Source of the DNA: Shimia sp040225985
GTDB lineage: Bacteria; Pseudomonadota; Alphaproteobacteria; Rhodobacterales; Rhodobacteraceae
NCBI RefSeq assembly: GCF_040225985.1
Contig: NZ_JBBPEU010000006.1
Span: forward strand, 124,001-188,000
DNA: 64,000 nt
Reading direction: 5' to 3'
Shown: positions 1 to 7,079 of the stretch, one piece after another
How positions within the stretch are numbered: position 1 is the first letter of the stretch
How the letters are laid out: the number at the start of each line of letters is the position of its first letter
Translations under genes and position numbers: made by a program
The notes under the pieces: model-generated
Databases searched by the model: none
Told to the model about the DNA's origin: nothing
Seen by the model: the letters and a program-made list of their open reading frames with translations, nothing else

Positions 1-376
1 TGCGGCTTCCAAACTTGGGCAGGCGGGCCAGCCGGTCGATCTTGGCCGGGTCGCGCACCTGGTTCGAGACAAGGATGTCCTTGATCCCGCCGCGGGCAAA
101 CACCTCGGCCTCGGAGACTTTCTGACAGCACACGCCAACCGCGCCGCCGAGGCTTTCCTGAAGCTTGGCGACATCGACAGACTTGTGCATTTTGCCATGC
201 ACCCGATGCTGCATCCCATGCGCCTTGGCATAGTCGCCCATTTTCTTGATGTTGCGTTCCAGCGCGTCCAGATCCAGCACCAGCGCGGGCGTCTGGATAT
301 CGGCCTCGTCCATGCCGGGTTTGGCGGGGATGTCATAGCCCACCTCGTAGGCGTCGAAATCAGTCATATCTCTCAT
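1..376 (-). CDS. bhcC: beta-hydroxyaspartate aldolase, N-terminal part (cut by window edge)
   Basis: This is the first 125 codons of a PLP enzyme of the D-threonine aldolase / alanine racemase-fold family. The N-terminal pattern TPALVLDLDALERNIKKM is followed by HRVHGKMHKS, which carries the lysine expected to bind PLP. BhcC splits 3-hydroxyaspartate into glycine and glyoxylate in the beta-hydroxyaspartate cycle (known for the family). It lies 29 bp downstream of bhcB on the same strand, as in described bhc clusters. The start is ambiguous between the ATG at 376 and an in-frame ATG at 367. The purine-rich GAAAGG upstream suits 376. The rest of the gene, and probably bhcD, lie outside the window. 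Confidence 0.85.
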   Translation of the reverse strand, partial: MRDMTDFDAYEVGYDIPAKPGMDEADIQTPALVLDLDALERNIKKMGDYAKAHGMQHRVHGKMHKSVDVAKLQESLGGAVGVCCQKVSEAEVFARGGIKDILVSNQVRDPAKIDRLARLPKFGSR

Positions 377-405
377 GTCCTTTGTCCTTTCACTTTGGCC
401 GAAAC

Positions 406-1359
406 TCAGCCCGCCATCCACGGCAGTCGATCCAGATCGACATTGCCGCCGGTGATGATCAGCCCGACGCGCTTGCCTTTGAACGCATCCGGGTTCTTGA
501 GAATGGTCGCCAATGGCACAGCGCTCGACGGCTCCATAACAATCCGCAGGTGTTTCCAAATCAGCTTCATCGCGTCGATGATCTCTTGCTCTGACGCGGT
601 GTAGATCTCGCTCACGTGGGTCGACACGAAATGCCATGTGAGATCCTTGAGAGGGACCAAAAGCCCGTCGGCGATGGTCTTGGGCGCATCGTCGGCAATG
701 ATGTGCCCCGCTTTGAAGCTGCGATAGGCGTCGTCGGCCTGTTCCGGCTCGGCGGCAATCACCTGTGTTTCTGGGGCCAGCGACGCCAGCGTCAGACAGG
801 TGCCCGAAATCATCCCGCCCCCGCCAATCGGCGCGACCACCATGTCGAGCCCATCGGTCTGTTCCACGAACTCGCGCGAACAGGTGCCCTGACCGGCAAT
901 CACGCGCGGATCGTTATAGGGATGCACAAAATCACCGCCCGTCTCTGCCTGCACCTGCGCAAAGGTCTCTTCGCGTGACGAGGTGGACGGCTCGCATTCC
1001 GTGATCTGCCCGCCATAGCGGCGCACCGTATCCTTCTTGGCTTGCGGGGCCGTGCGCGGCATCACCACGTTACAGGGGATGCCGCGCTTCATGGCGGCAT
1101 AGCTCAGACAGGACGCATGATTGCCCGAGGAATGCGTGGCCACGCCCTTGGCGGCTTGCGCATCATCCAGCCCGAACACGGCGTTCGAGGCGCCTCGCAC
1201 CTTGAATGCGCCCGGTTCCTGGAAGTTCTCGCATTTGAAGAACAGCTCCGCGCCGGTCAGCTCATTAAGGTAATCCGACGTCCGCACCGGGGTGCGCCGG
1301 ATATGCGGTTTGATGCGTTCATGCGCGTCCAGCATGTCCTGATAGGTGGGAATATACAT
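406..1359 (-). CDS. bhcB: beta-hydroxyaspartate dehydratase
   Basis: The product is a 317-residue fold-type II PLP enzyme of the serine/threonine dehydratase family. It would convert 3-hydroxyaspartate to iminosuccinate with loss of water in the beta-hydroxyaspartate cycle. The PLP lysine is K53 in EPGAFKVRGA, and the phosphate-binding glycine loop is PIGGGGMISG near residue 180. I chose the ATG at 1359 (MYIPTYQDM) because AAGGAT sits six bases upstream. An in-frame ATG at 1374 overlaps the bhcA stop as TGATG and would add five residues. Tight coupling to bhcA shows one operon. The product name rests on the sequence together with the bhcA-bhcB-bhcC order. Confidence 0.9.
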   Translation of the reverse strand: MYIPTYQDMLDAHERIKPHIRRTPVRTSDYLNELTGAELFFKCENFQEPGAFKVRGASNAVFGLDDAQAAKGVATHSSGNHASCLSYAAMKRGIPCNVVMPRTAPQAKKDTVRRYGGQITECEPSTSSREETFAQVQAETGGDFVHPYNDPRVIAGQGTCSREFVEQTDGLDMVVAPIGGGGMISGTCLTLASLAPETQVIAAEPEQADDAYRSFKAGHIIADDAPKTIADGLLVPLKDLTWHFVSTHVSEIYTASEQEIIDAMKLIWKHLRIVMEPSSAVPLATILKNPDAFKGKRVGLIITGGNVDLDRLPWMAG

Positions 1360-1373
1360 CGCGGTATCCTTCA

Positions 1374-2564
1374 TCACGCGGCATCCTTTCGGGCTTCGAT
1401 CCCGTGGCCGCGATAATAGTCCTGCGCGGCGGCAACCCCCGACCCCAGCTGGATATCCAGCCCGAGATCGACCATGCACATTTCAGCTGTGGCAATTCCC
1501 GAAAGCGCCATGACGTCGGTCAGACTGCCCAGATGGCCAATGCGGAACACCTTGCCCGCCACTTCGCCAAGCCCCACGCCAAAGGCGACGCCATATTTGT
1601 CGGCGGCATGAGTCACGATATCGGTGGCGTTGAACCCGTCCGGCGTGCAGATGGCGCTGACCGTGTCGGAATAGACCGACGGATTGGCCGCGCACAGCTC
1701 CAGCCCCCATGCACCGACAGCCGCACGCACGCCTTCGGCGATGCGGTGATGGCGGGCAAATACGTTCTCCAGGCCTTCATTGAGCAACATCGTGCAGGCT
1801 TCGCTCAACCCGTTCAGCAACCCTACGGCGGGAGTGTAAGGGTAGGCGTTGTTGGCATAGCCCGCTGTCATGTCGTTGATGTCAAAAAAGGTGCGGGGCA
1901 GGGTGGCCGACTTGGTGGCCTCGATCGCCTTGGCGCTAAAGCCCACAATGGCCAGCCCGGCGGTCAGCATGAACCCCTTTTGCGATCCGGTCACGGCGAC
2001 ATCCACGCCCCATTCGTCCATACGGAAATCCATCGACGCAATCGACGACACGCCGTCGACGAACAAGAGCGCGGGGTGTCCCGCCACATCCAGCGCGCGG
2101 CGCACAGCAGCGATGTCCGACTTCACGCCGGTGGCGGTCTCGTTATGCGTGGCCAGAACCACCTTGATCTCATGGGCGGTGTCTGCCGTCAGGATTTCTT
2201 CATAGCGGTCCGCCGGCAGGCCTTCGCCCCACGGCGTTTCCACAATCTGAACATCAAGCCCGTGCCGCTGGCACATGTCGATCCAGCGATGGCTGAACAT
2301 GCCGTTGCGCGCGGCCAGTACCTTGTCACCCGCTGACAAGCAGTTGGTCAGCGCGGTTTCCCAGCCACCCGTACCGGTCGAGGGAAAGATGAACACTTCC
2401 GCCGTCTCGCTCTTGAGGATCTTGCGTACGCCCGCCCGGGCCGGATGCAGGATTTGCCCAAACAGCGGTGAGCGGTGGTCAATGGTGGGCATGTCACAGG
2501 CCTTGCGCAGGCTCTCGGGAATATTGGTCGGGCCGGGAATGAAGACCGGGTTTTGAAAGCTCAT
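1374..2564 (-). CDS. bhcA: aspartate-glyoxylate aminotransferase
   Basis: The product is a 396-residue class V PLP aminotransferase of the serine-glyoxylate/alanine-glyoxylate type. The PLP lysine is K196 in VTGSQKGFM, and the start MSFQNPVFIPGPTNIP is characteristic of the family. In the beta-hydroxyaspartate cycle BhcA transfers the amino group of aspartate to glyoxylate, giving glycine and oxaloacetate. It is the first gene of the operon and is divergent from bhcR across a regulatory gap holding two inverted repeats. On its own the protein could be called serine-glyoxylate aminotransferase. The neighbours bhcB, bhcC and bhcR make BhcA far more likely. Confidence 0.92.
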   Translation of the reverse strand: MSFQNPVFIPGPTNIPESLRKACDMPTIDHRSPLFGQILHPARAGVRKILKSETAEVFIFPSTGTGGWETALTNCLSAGDKVLAARNGMFSHRWIDMCQRHGLDVQIVETPWGEGLPADRYEEILTADTAHEIKVVLATHNETATGVKSDIAAVRRALDVAGHPALLFVDGVSSIASMDFRMDEWGVDVAVTGSQKGFMLTAGLAIVGFSAKAIEATKSATLPRTFFDINDMTAGYANNAYPYTPAVGLLNGLSEACTMLLNEGLENVFARHHRIAEGVRAAVGAWGLELCAANPSVYSDTVSAICTPDGFNATDIVTHAADKYGVAFGVGLGEVAGKVFRIGHLGSLTDVMALSGIATAEMCMVDLGLDIQLGSGVAAAQDYYRGHGIEARKDAA

Positions 2565-2623
2565 GGATCGTCTCCTTGCATCGTTGCCCTGACCATAGAC
2601 GCGCTTCCCTGCAGGTTAAATTT

Positions 2624-2644
2624 TTTTGAAATCGTTTTTCAAAA
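2624..2644. promoter_or_regulatory. candidate BhcR operator 1, upstream of bhcA
   Basis: TTTTGAAA and its exact complement TTTCAAAA are separated by five bases (TCGTT). The site lies 60-80 bp upstream of the bhcA start. It shares the TGAAA-N5-TTTCA architecture with the second site in the same gap, and that spacing resembles operators of some IclR-family regulators. Assignment to BhcR is inference from position and symmetry. Confidence 0.55.
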
Positions 2645-2686
2645 GTGGAAGGGTGAGAAAAAATCAAGCCTTGTCAGTATCTTGAA

Positions 2687-2715
2687 TTTTTCATATTATG
2701 AAAAACGCTTTCATA
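2687..2715. promoter_or_regulatory. candidate BhcR operator 2, upstream of bhcR
   Basis: Two overlapping perfect inverted repeats occur here. Positions 2687-2705 form a 19-bp palindrome, TTTTTCATA and TATGAAAAA around one central T. Positions 2697-2715 are TATGAAA and TTTCATA separated by AACGC, the same TGAAA-N5-TTTCA layout as operator 1. The site ends 18 bp before the chosen bhcR start, which would suit autoregulation. Confidence 0.55.
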
Positions 2716-2733
2716 TCTCTGGAGAGACAATTT

Positions 2734-3579
2734 ATGGATTCCCAAGAAAGTGGCTCGAATGAGGGGCGTCGTGCCCGTGGCCGCCCGCGCGACTGGCATG
2801 ACAAAACCGAACAGAACACCATCAAATCACTGGATCGAGCGATGGCGGTTCTTGAGTATCTGAGCCGGTCACAGGGCTTGCCCCTGACCCGTATTGCCGA
2901 GGATATGGGCCAGTCTCCGGCCACCGTGTACCGCGTTCTGGTCACGCTCGAAGGGCGCGGACTCGTCGAATTCGACGGCGAGGACCAGCTATGGAACATT
3001 GGCCCCGGCGCCTTTGTCATCGGGGCCCGTTTTCTGCGCCGCACCAGCCTTGTCGACCGTGCCCGCCCGATCATGCGCAAGCTGATGGAAGACACGGGCG
3101 AAACCGCCAATCTCGGGATCGAGAAGGAAGGCAGCGTTCTGTTCCTGAGCCAGGTAGAAACCCACGAAACCATCCGCGCCTTCTTTCCGCCCGGTACGCT
3201 CTCTGACATGCATGCGTCGGGGATTGGCAAGGCGCTGATGGCGCATATGGAGGCGGATCGCCTGCAAAGGGTTCTTGCCAAAAGCAGTTTGCAGGCCTTC
3301 ACCGATCACACCATCACCGACCGCGATGCGCTTCTGAACGACCTCGCTCAGATCCGCGACCGTGGGTTTTCCATCGACAACGAGGAACGCACCGCAGGGA
3401 TGCGATGCATCGCGGCGCCGGTTTTTGACATGAACGGAGAGGCCGTGGCCGGAATTTCGGTTTCGGGGCCCACAAGCCGGGTGACCCCTGAGGACGTCGC
3501 GCGGCTGAGCGCCCCGGTTACCGAAGCGGCCAAGGCGCTGACGCAGGCGATCGGGGGCGTGGCGCCCGCGTTATCGTGA
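2734..3579 (+). CDS. bhcR: IclR-family regulator of the beta-hydroxyaspartate cycle
   Basis: The product is a 281-residue IclR-type regulator. An N-terminal winged helix-turn-helix includes LTRIAEDMGQSPATVYRVL. The effector domain contains HASGIGKALMAHM and RCIAAPVFDMNG, typical of IclR. It is divergent from bhcA, the position of BhcR in known clusters, where it senses glyoxylate and controls the cycle genes. The ATG at 2734 has GGAGAG seven bases upstream. An in-frame ATG at 2698 lies inside the palindrome and has no such site. The 3' end overlaps the convergent ureidoglycine aminohydrolase gene by 9 bp. Confidence 0.88.
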   Translation: MDSQESGSNEGRRARGRPRDWHDKTEQNTIKSLDRAMAVLEYLSRSQGLPLTRIAEDMGQSPATVYRVLVTLEGRGLVEFDGEDQLWNIGPGAFVIGARFLRRTSLVDRARPIMRKLMEDTGETANLGIEKEGSVLFLSQVETHETIRAFFPPGTLSDMHASGIGKALMAHMEADRLQRVLAKSSLQAFTDHTITDRDALLNDLAQIRDRGFSIDNEERTAGMRCIAAPVFDMNGEAVAGISVSGPTSRVTPEDVARLSAPVTEAAKALTQAIGGVAPALS

Positions 3580-4404
3580 GAGCCGCGGACGCAGCGACAT
3601 GTGCCGGTTGACGTCCTTGTAAAGCAGGTAGCGGAACTTGCCCGGCCCACCGGCATAACAGGCCTGCGGGCAAAAAGCGCGCAGCCACATGTAATCCCCG
3701 GCCTCGACCTCGACCCAGTCATTGTTCAACCGATAGGCCGCCTTGCCTTCAAGCACGTAAAGCCCATGCTCCATCACATGGGTTTCCAGAAACGGGATCA
3801 CGGCCCCCGGTTCAAACGTGACGATGGTCACATGCATGTCATGGCGCAGGTCCGCCGGATCGACAAAGCGCGTCGTCGCCCATTTGCCCTCGGTGCCAGG
3901 CATCACGTTGGGCGCGATATCCTGCTCGTTGAGCACCAGCACATCCGGCGCGTCCAACCCGTCTACCGCTTCATAGGCCTTGCGAATCCAATGAAACCGC
4001 AGCGTTTCATCGCCACGGTTGCGCAACGTCCAGCCCGAAGACGGCGGCAAATAGGCATAGCCGCCCGGCGTCATCTCATGGGTCTGGCCACCAACGTGCA
4101 ACGTGGCCGTGCCTTCCACGACAAACAGCACCCCTTCGGCCTCGGGATCGGTTTCCGGCCGGTCCGAGCCGCCGCCGGGCTGCACTTCCATGATGTATTG
4201 CGAAAACGTCTCGGCAAAGCCGGTCATCGGGCGGGCAATCACCCAAAGCCGCGTGTCATCCCAGAACGGTAGAAAGCTCGTCACGATATCGCGCATCGTG
4301 CCCTTGGGGATCACCGCATAAGCCTCGGTGAAAATCGCGCGATCCGTCAGAAGCTGTTCCTGACCGGGGTGGCCGCCGTGCGGTGCGTAATATGTTGTGC
4401 TCAT
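3571..4404 (-). CDS. allE: (S)-ureidoglycine aminohydrolase
   Basis: The product is a 277-residue bicupin of the YlbA/AllE family, which releases ammonia from (S)-ureidoglycine to give ureidoglycolate in allantoin breakdown. The C-terminal cupin keeps the metal and substrate residues in LETHVMEHGLYVLEG and the later glutamine in CPQACYAGG. The N-terminal cupin contains GVLFVVEGTATLHVGG. It is convergent with bhcR and overlaps it by 9 bp, so it is not in the bhc operon. No other allantoin gene is visible in the window. Ureidoglycolate breakdown yields glyoxylate, a substrate of the neighbouring bhc cycle, so the placement may be meaningful (inference). Confidence 0.85.
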   Translation of the reverse strand: MSTTYYAPHGGHPGQEQLLTDRAIFTEAYAVIPKGTMRDIVTSFLPFWDDTRLWVIARPMTGFAETFSQYIMEVQPGGGSDRPETDPEAEGVLFVVEGTATLHVGGQTHEMTPGGYAYLPPSSGWTLRNRGDETLRFHWIRKAYEAVDGLDAPDVLVLNEQDIAPNVMPGTEGKWATTRFVDPADLRHDMHVTIVTFEPGAVIPFLETHVMEHGLYVLEGKAAYRLNNDWVEVEAGDYMWLRAFCPQACYAGGPGKFRYLLYKDVNRHMSLRPRLSR

Positions 4405-4753
4405 AGGTGCTCCTGAAGGCCGCGTGTCTTTGGGGAAATATGCGGCCTCGTTTCTGGCGCTGCCAGACAGAAAGAGGTGACAACTCTTTTAGGAGAATTT
4501 TGACAATGCGGACATCTGACCTTGGCCGCGACAGCGGACATGCGGACTGTGCCAGCCGTTCTACGTCTTTGACGCTGCCGTCTGACTTTTGCGCGCCCAA
4601 CGCAGAAGGCCTTTTCGGGCATTCTTGTTCGCCTCCATCTTCTGGACGAAGCCGGGGCAGACGTTTGCGTCAAACCTGAAGGTCTAGATTCCCTTTTATC
4701 TTGCGCTAGCTTGCGTGTCGCAGTCCCCTCATGCAAACCTACACGGGCCCCCG
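4405..4753. other. intergenic region between divergent genes, no supported gene
   Basis: This stretch of about 350 bp separates the divergent ureidoglycine aminohydrolase and DUF427 genes and must hold their promoters. An open frame of 90 codons (4407-4679, plus strand) lacks a ribosome site and recognisable protein features, and I do not call it. The base composition of 4500-4650 looks like ordinary coding DNA, so it could be an old gene remnant. I cannot identify it. Confidence 0.4.
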
Positions 4754-5227
4754 ATGTCATCTCTGAAGATCGAAAATGTTCAAGACTATCCTCGGCCGCC
4801 TGCATTGGAAGTGGTGCAACTGCCCATTCGTGTTGAGCTTGGCGGTACCACGATCGTGGACACCGAACGGGCGTTTCGAGTTCTGGAAACCCACCACGCG
4901 CCGACCTACTATATCCCGCCGGATGATGTTGACGCGGCCCTGATACCGGCCGCCGGTCGATCCTTTTGCGAATGGAAAGGCGTTGCAAGTTACTGGGACG
5001 TTCAGGGCGGCGCGGCCATGGCCAGAAAAGCCGCGTGGAGCTATGCGGCGCCGACCAGGGGTTTTGAGCCGATCAAAGGTTATCTCGCGTTTTACGCCGG
5101 CCTTATGGACGCGTGTTTTGTTGGAGGGCATCGCGTGAACCCGCAACCCGGGGACTTTTATGGCGGCTGGGTGACCGAGAATCTGACAGGGCGTATCAAG
5201 GGCGCTCCGGGCACGGAATTTTGGTGA
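4754..5227 (+). CDS. DUF427 family protein
   Basis: The product is a 157-residue protein with the DUF427 pattern. A segment PTYYIPPDDVDAAL is followed by FCEWKGVASYW and a tryptophan-rich end, GDFYGGWVTENLTG. DUF427 proteins are small beta-rich folds of unknown function. The gene stops 6 bp before the ABC1-kinase start, so the two are probably cotranscribed. The start is unsure: the ATG at 4754 has no clear ribosome site, and a GTG at 4715 would add 13 residues. Confidence 0.75.
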   Translation: MSSLKIENVQDYPRPPALEVVQLPIRVELGGTTIVDTERAFRVLETHHAPTYYIPPDDVDAALIPAAGRSFCEWKGVASYWDVQGGAAMARKAAWSYAAPTRGFEPIKGYLAFYAGLMDACFVGGHRVNPQPGDFYGGWVTENLTGRIKGAPGTEFW

Positions 5228-5233
5228 GGATTG

Positions 5234-6553
5234 ATGACTGACCCCAAACCCTCGGCCAATCCTTTGGCTGTCCCGACAGGCCGGCTGGTGCGTATTGCCG
5301 GTCTGAGCAGCATGACGGCAGGTATCGCTGGCAACGTGGCGGTGCGTGCCCTGCGGGATGTCGGGCGCGGGGCACGACCCGATATGCGCGGTTTGCTGAT
5401 GACGCCGGGCAATGTGACACGGGTCGCGGATCAACTTGCGCGGATGCGCGGCGCCGCCATGAAGGTGGGACAGTTGATTTCAATGGATGCGGGCGACGTC
5501 CTGCCCCCTGAACTGGCTGACATCATGGCGCGTTTGCGCGATCAGGCACATTTCATGCCTCCCAAGCAGTTGCGTGACGTTTTGAACAGAAACTGGGGGC
5601 AGAACTGGCAAACGTCTTTCCAGACCTTCAATGTCAGGCCAATCGCGGCGGCGAGTATCGGTCAGGTGCATCGCGCAACGCTGAAAGACGGGCGCGATGT
5701 GGCGATCAAGGTGCAGTATCCGGGCATCGCGCGCAGCATCGACAGCGATATCGCTAATGTGGCTGTTCTGGTGCGGATGTCAGGTTTGCTTCCCAAAAGC
5801 TTTGATCTGGATCCCTATATCCAAGAGGCGCAAACGCAGTTGCACGAGGAAACGGATTATGACCGCGAGGGGCAACACCTGCGCCGTTTTGCGGCACTGT
5901 TGAAAGATCAAGAAGCCTTTGAAATCCCGGAGTTTTACCCCGACTGGAGCACGTCTGAGGTTCTCACGATGTCCTTTCTCGAAGGGCGCACCATCGAGAC
6001 TGTGCGTGATGCGCCACATTCGGAACGCAACCGGGTCTCCGGGGCGTTGGTGGACCTCACGCTGCGCGAGGTTTTCGAGTTGGGTGTCATGCAAAGCGAC
6101 CCGAACTTTGCGAATTACCGGTATAATCGGGAGACCGGGAAGATTGGTCTTTTGGATTTTGGCGCGGCCCGCCCGGTGCCCCCATCGGCATCTGACAAAT
6201 ACAGGCGTTTGTTGCGTGCAGGATTGCAGGGCGATGACACAGAGCTTCGCGCGGCGGCCATTCATTTGGGGATTTTGGAAGGCGATGGCCCCTTCGACGA
6301 CCGAATCCTGGGCATGATCCAAAGCGTTTTCGACGCCATCCAATCCGCCGATGAATTTGATTTCTCGGACCGGACGCTTTCCAACCACCTGAACAAGGAA
6401 GGCGTGGCGCTGGCCGAGGCCCGCTATATCCCGCCCAAGGTGCCGATGGATATTCTTTACCTTCAGCGAAAGATCGGGGGGATGTTCCTGCTGGCCACGC
6501 GGTTGAATGCGTCGCTGCCGGTGAAGGCGCTTGTGACAAAATACGTCAGGTGA
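5234..6553 (+). CDS. ABC1/UbiB-family atypical kinase
   Basis: The product is a 439-residue ABC1 (AarF/UbiB) family protein. The signature KVGQ occurs in RGAAMKVGQLISMD, the alanine-rich loop in IAAASIGQVHRATL, the lysine in DVAIKVQYPG, and the metal-binding segment in LGVMQSDPNFANY and LLDFGAARP. Family members are atypical kinases or ATPases linked to quinone and lipid metabolism. This one has no C-terminal membrane segments like UbiB and resembles the shorter soluble ABC1 type, so I give no symbol. A TTG precedes the chosen ATG by one codon. It follows the DUF427 gene closely. Confidence 0.82.
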   Translation: MTDPKPSANPLAVPTGRLVRIAGLSSMTAGIAGNVAVRALRDVGRGARPDMRGLLMTPGNVTRVADQLARMRGAAMKVGQLISMDAGDVLPPELADIMARLRDQAHFMPPKQLRDVLNRNWGQNWQTSFQTFNVRPIAAASIGQVHRATLKDGRDVAIKVQYPGIARSIDSDIANVAVLVRMSGLLPKSFDLDPYIQEAQTQLHEETDYDREGQHLRRFAALLKDQEAFEIPEFYPDWSTSEVLTMSFLEGRTIETVRDAPHSERNRVSGALVDLTLREVFELGVMQSDPNFANYRYNRETGKIGLLDFGAARPVPPSASDKYRRLLRAGLQGDDTELRAAAIHLGILEGDGPFDDRILGMIQSVFDAIQSADEFDFSDRTLSNHLNKEGVALAEARYIPPKVPMDILYLQRKIGGMFLLATRLNASLPVKALVTKYVR

Positions 6554-6716
6554 TCGGGCATCGCGTGCCCCGTTCTGCAACCCGTCCAAAACAAACCCAC
6601 AGCAGGCAAAGCGTGCTCTCTGCGGCCTACGACTACGGTCGGCCGACCTTTTCGATGTGCCAGCACCGTGCTCGGCGCCGCTCAGGCCCATCGGATGTAG
6701 AAAGCTGGGGTTTGTG

Positions 6717-6791
6717 TGGCAGCCCGTAGGGGAATCGAACCCCTCTTTCCAGGTTGAAAACCTGGCGTCCTAACCGATAGACGAACGGGCC
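6717..6791 (-). tRNA. tRNA-Glu (UUC), copy 1
   Basis: A 75-nt cloverleaf can be drawn. The acceptor is GGCCCGT paired with ACGGGCT, and the anticodon stem CCAGG/CCTGG holds loop TTTTCAA with anticodon TTC. The T arm is GGGGTTCGATTCCCC. The discriminator is G and CCA is encoded. It is identical to the copy at 6837-6911. Confidence 0.97.
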
Positions 6792-6836
6792 ACTGGAACC
6801 TTTGGTTCGGTGTCTCAGAGAAAGAGACAGCTTCGG

Positions 6837-6911
6837 TGGCAGCCCGTAGGGGAATCGAACCCCTCTTTCCAGGTTGAAAACCTGGCGTCCTAACCGATAG
6901 ACGAACGGGCC
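6837..6911 (-). tRNA. tRNA-Glu (UUC), copy 2
   Basis: All 75 nt are identical to the neighbouring tRNA-Glu (UUC), including encoded CCA. The copies are 45 bp apart and transcribed in the same direction, so this copy comes first in the transcript. The spacer holds a short hairpin, TGTCTC and GAGACA around a 7-nt loop, perhaps a processing or attenuation site. Confidence 0.97.
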
Positions 6912-6930
6912 ATTCCGAAGCGTGAGGCGG

Positions 6931-6959
6931 TATTTATGCAAAGCGCCTCACGGGCGCAA
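6931..6959 (-). promoter_or_regulatory. candidate sigma-70 promoter for the tRNA-Glu pair
   Basis: Reading the minus strand, TTGCGC and TAAATA are separated by 17 bases, ending 19 bp before the tRNA. A small hairpin (GCGCC, GGCGC) overlaps the spacer. Spacing and position fit a promoter, but the match to consensus is only moderate. Confidence 0.35.
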
Positions 6960-7079
6960 GCGGAAACTTCAGGACTCGTTGCAATTTTTCGAAGGCTGGC
7001 AGGGGCGCTGCCCTTCCTGGCGCTTTGGGGGCCAATTCACCCCGGAGTATTTGGTAGAAAAAAGAAGATCGAGGCCGGT

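Noticed and set aside
2698..2733. Upstream ATG for bhcR at 2698
   Set aside because: It lies in the middle of the palindrome, has no ribosome site, and would add 12 residues not expected for IclR proteins.
4407..4679. 90-codon frame in the 350-bp gap
   Set aside because: It has no ribosome site, no signal or domain, and an atypical composition rich in serine, arginine and cysteine.
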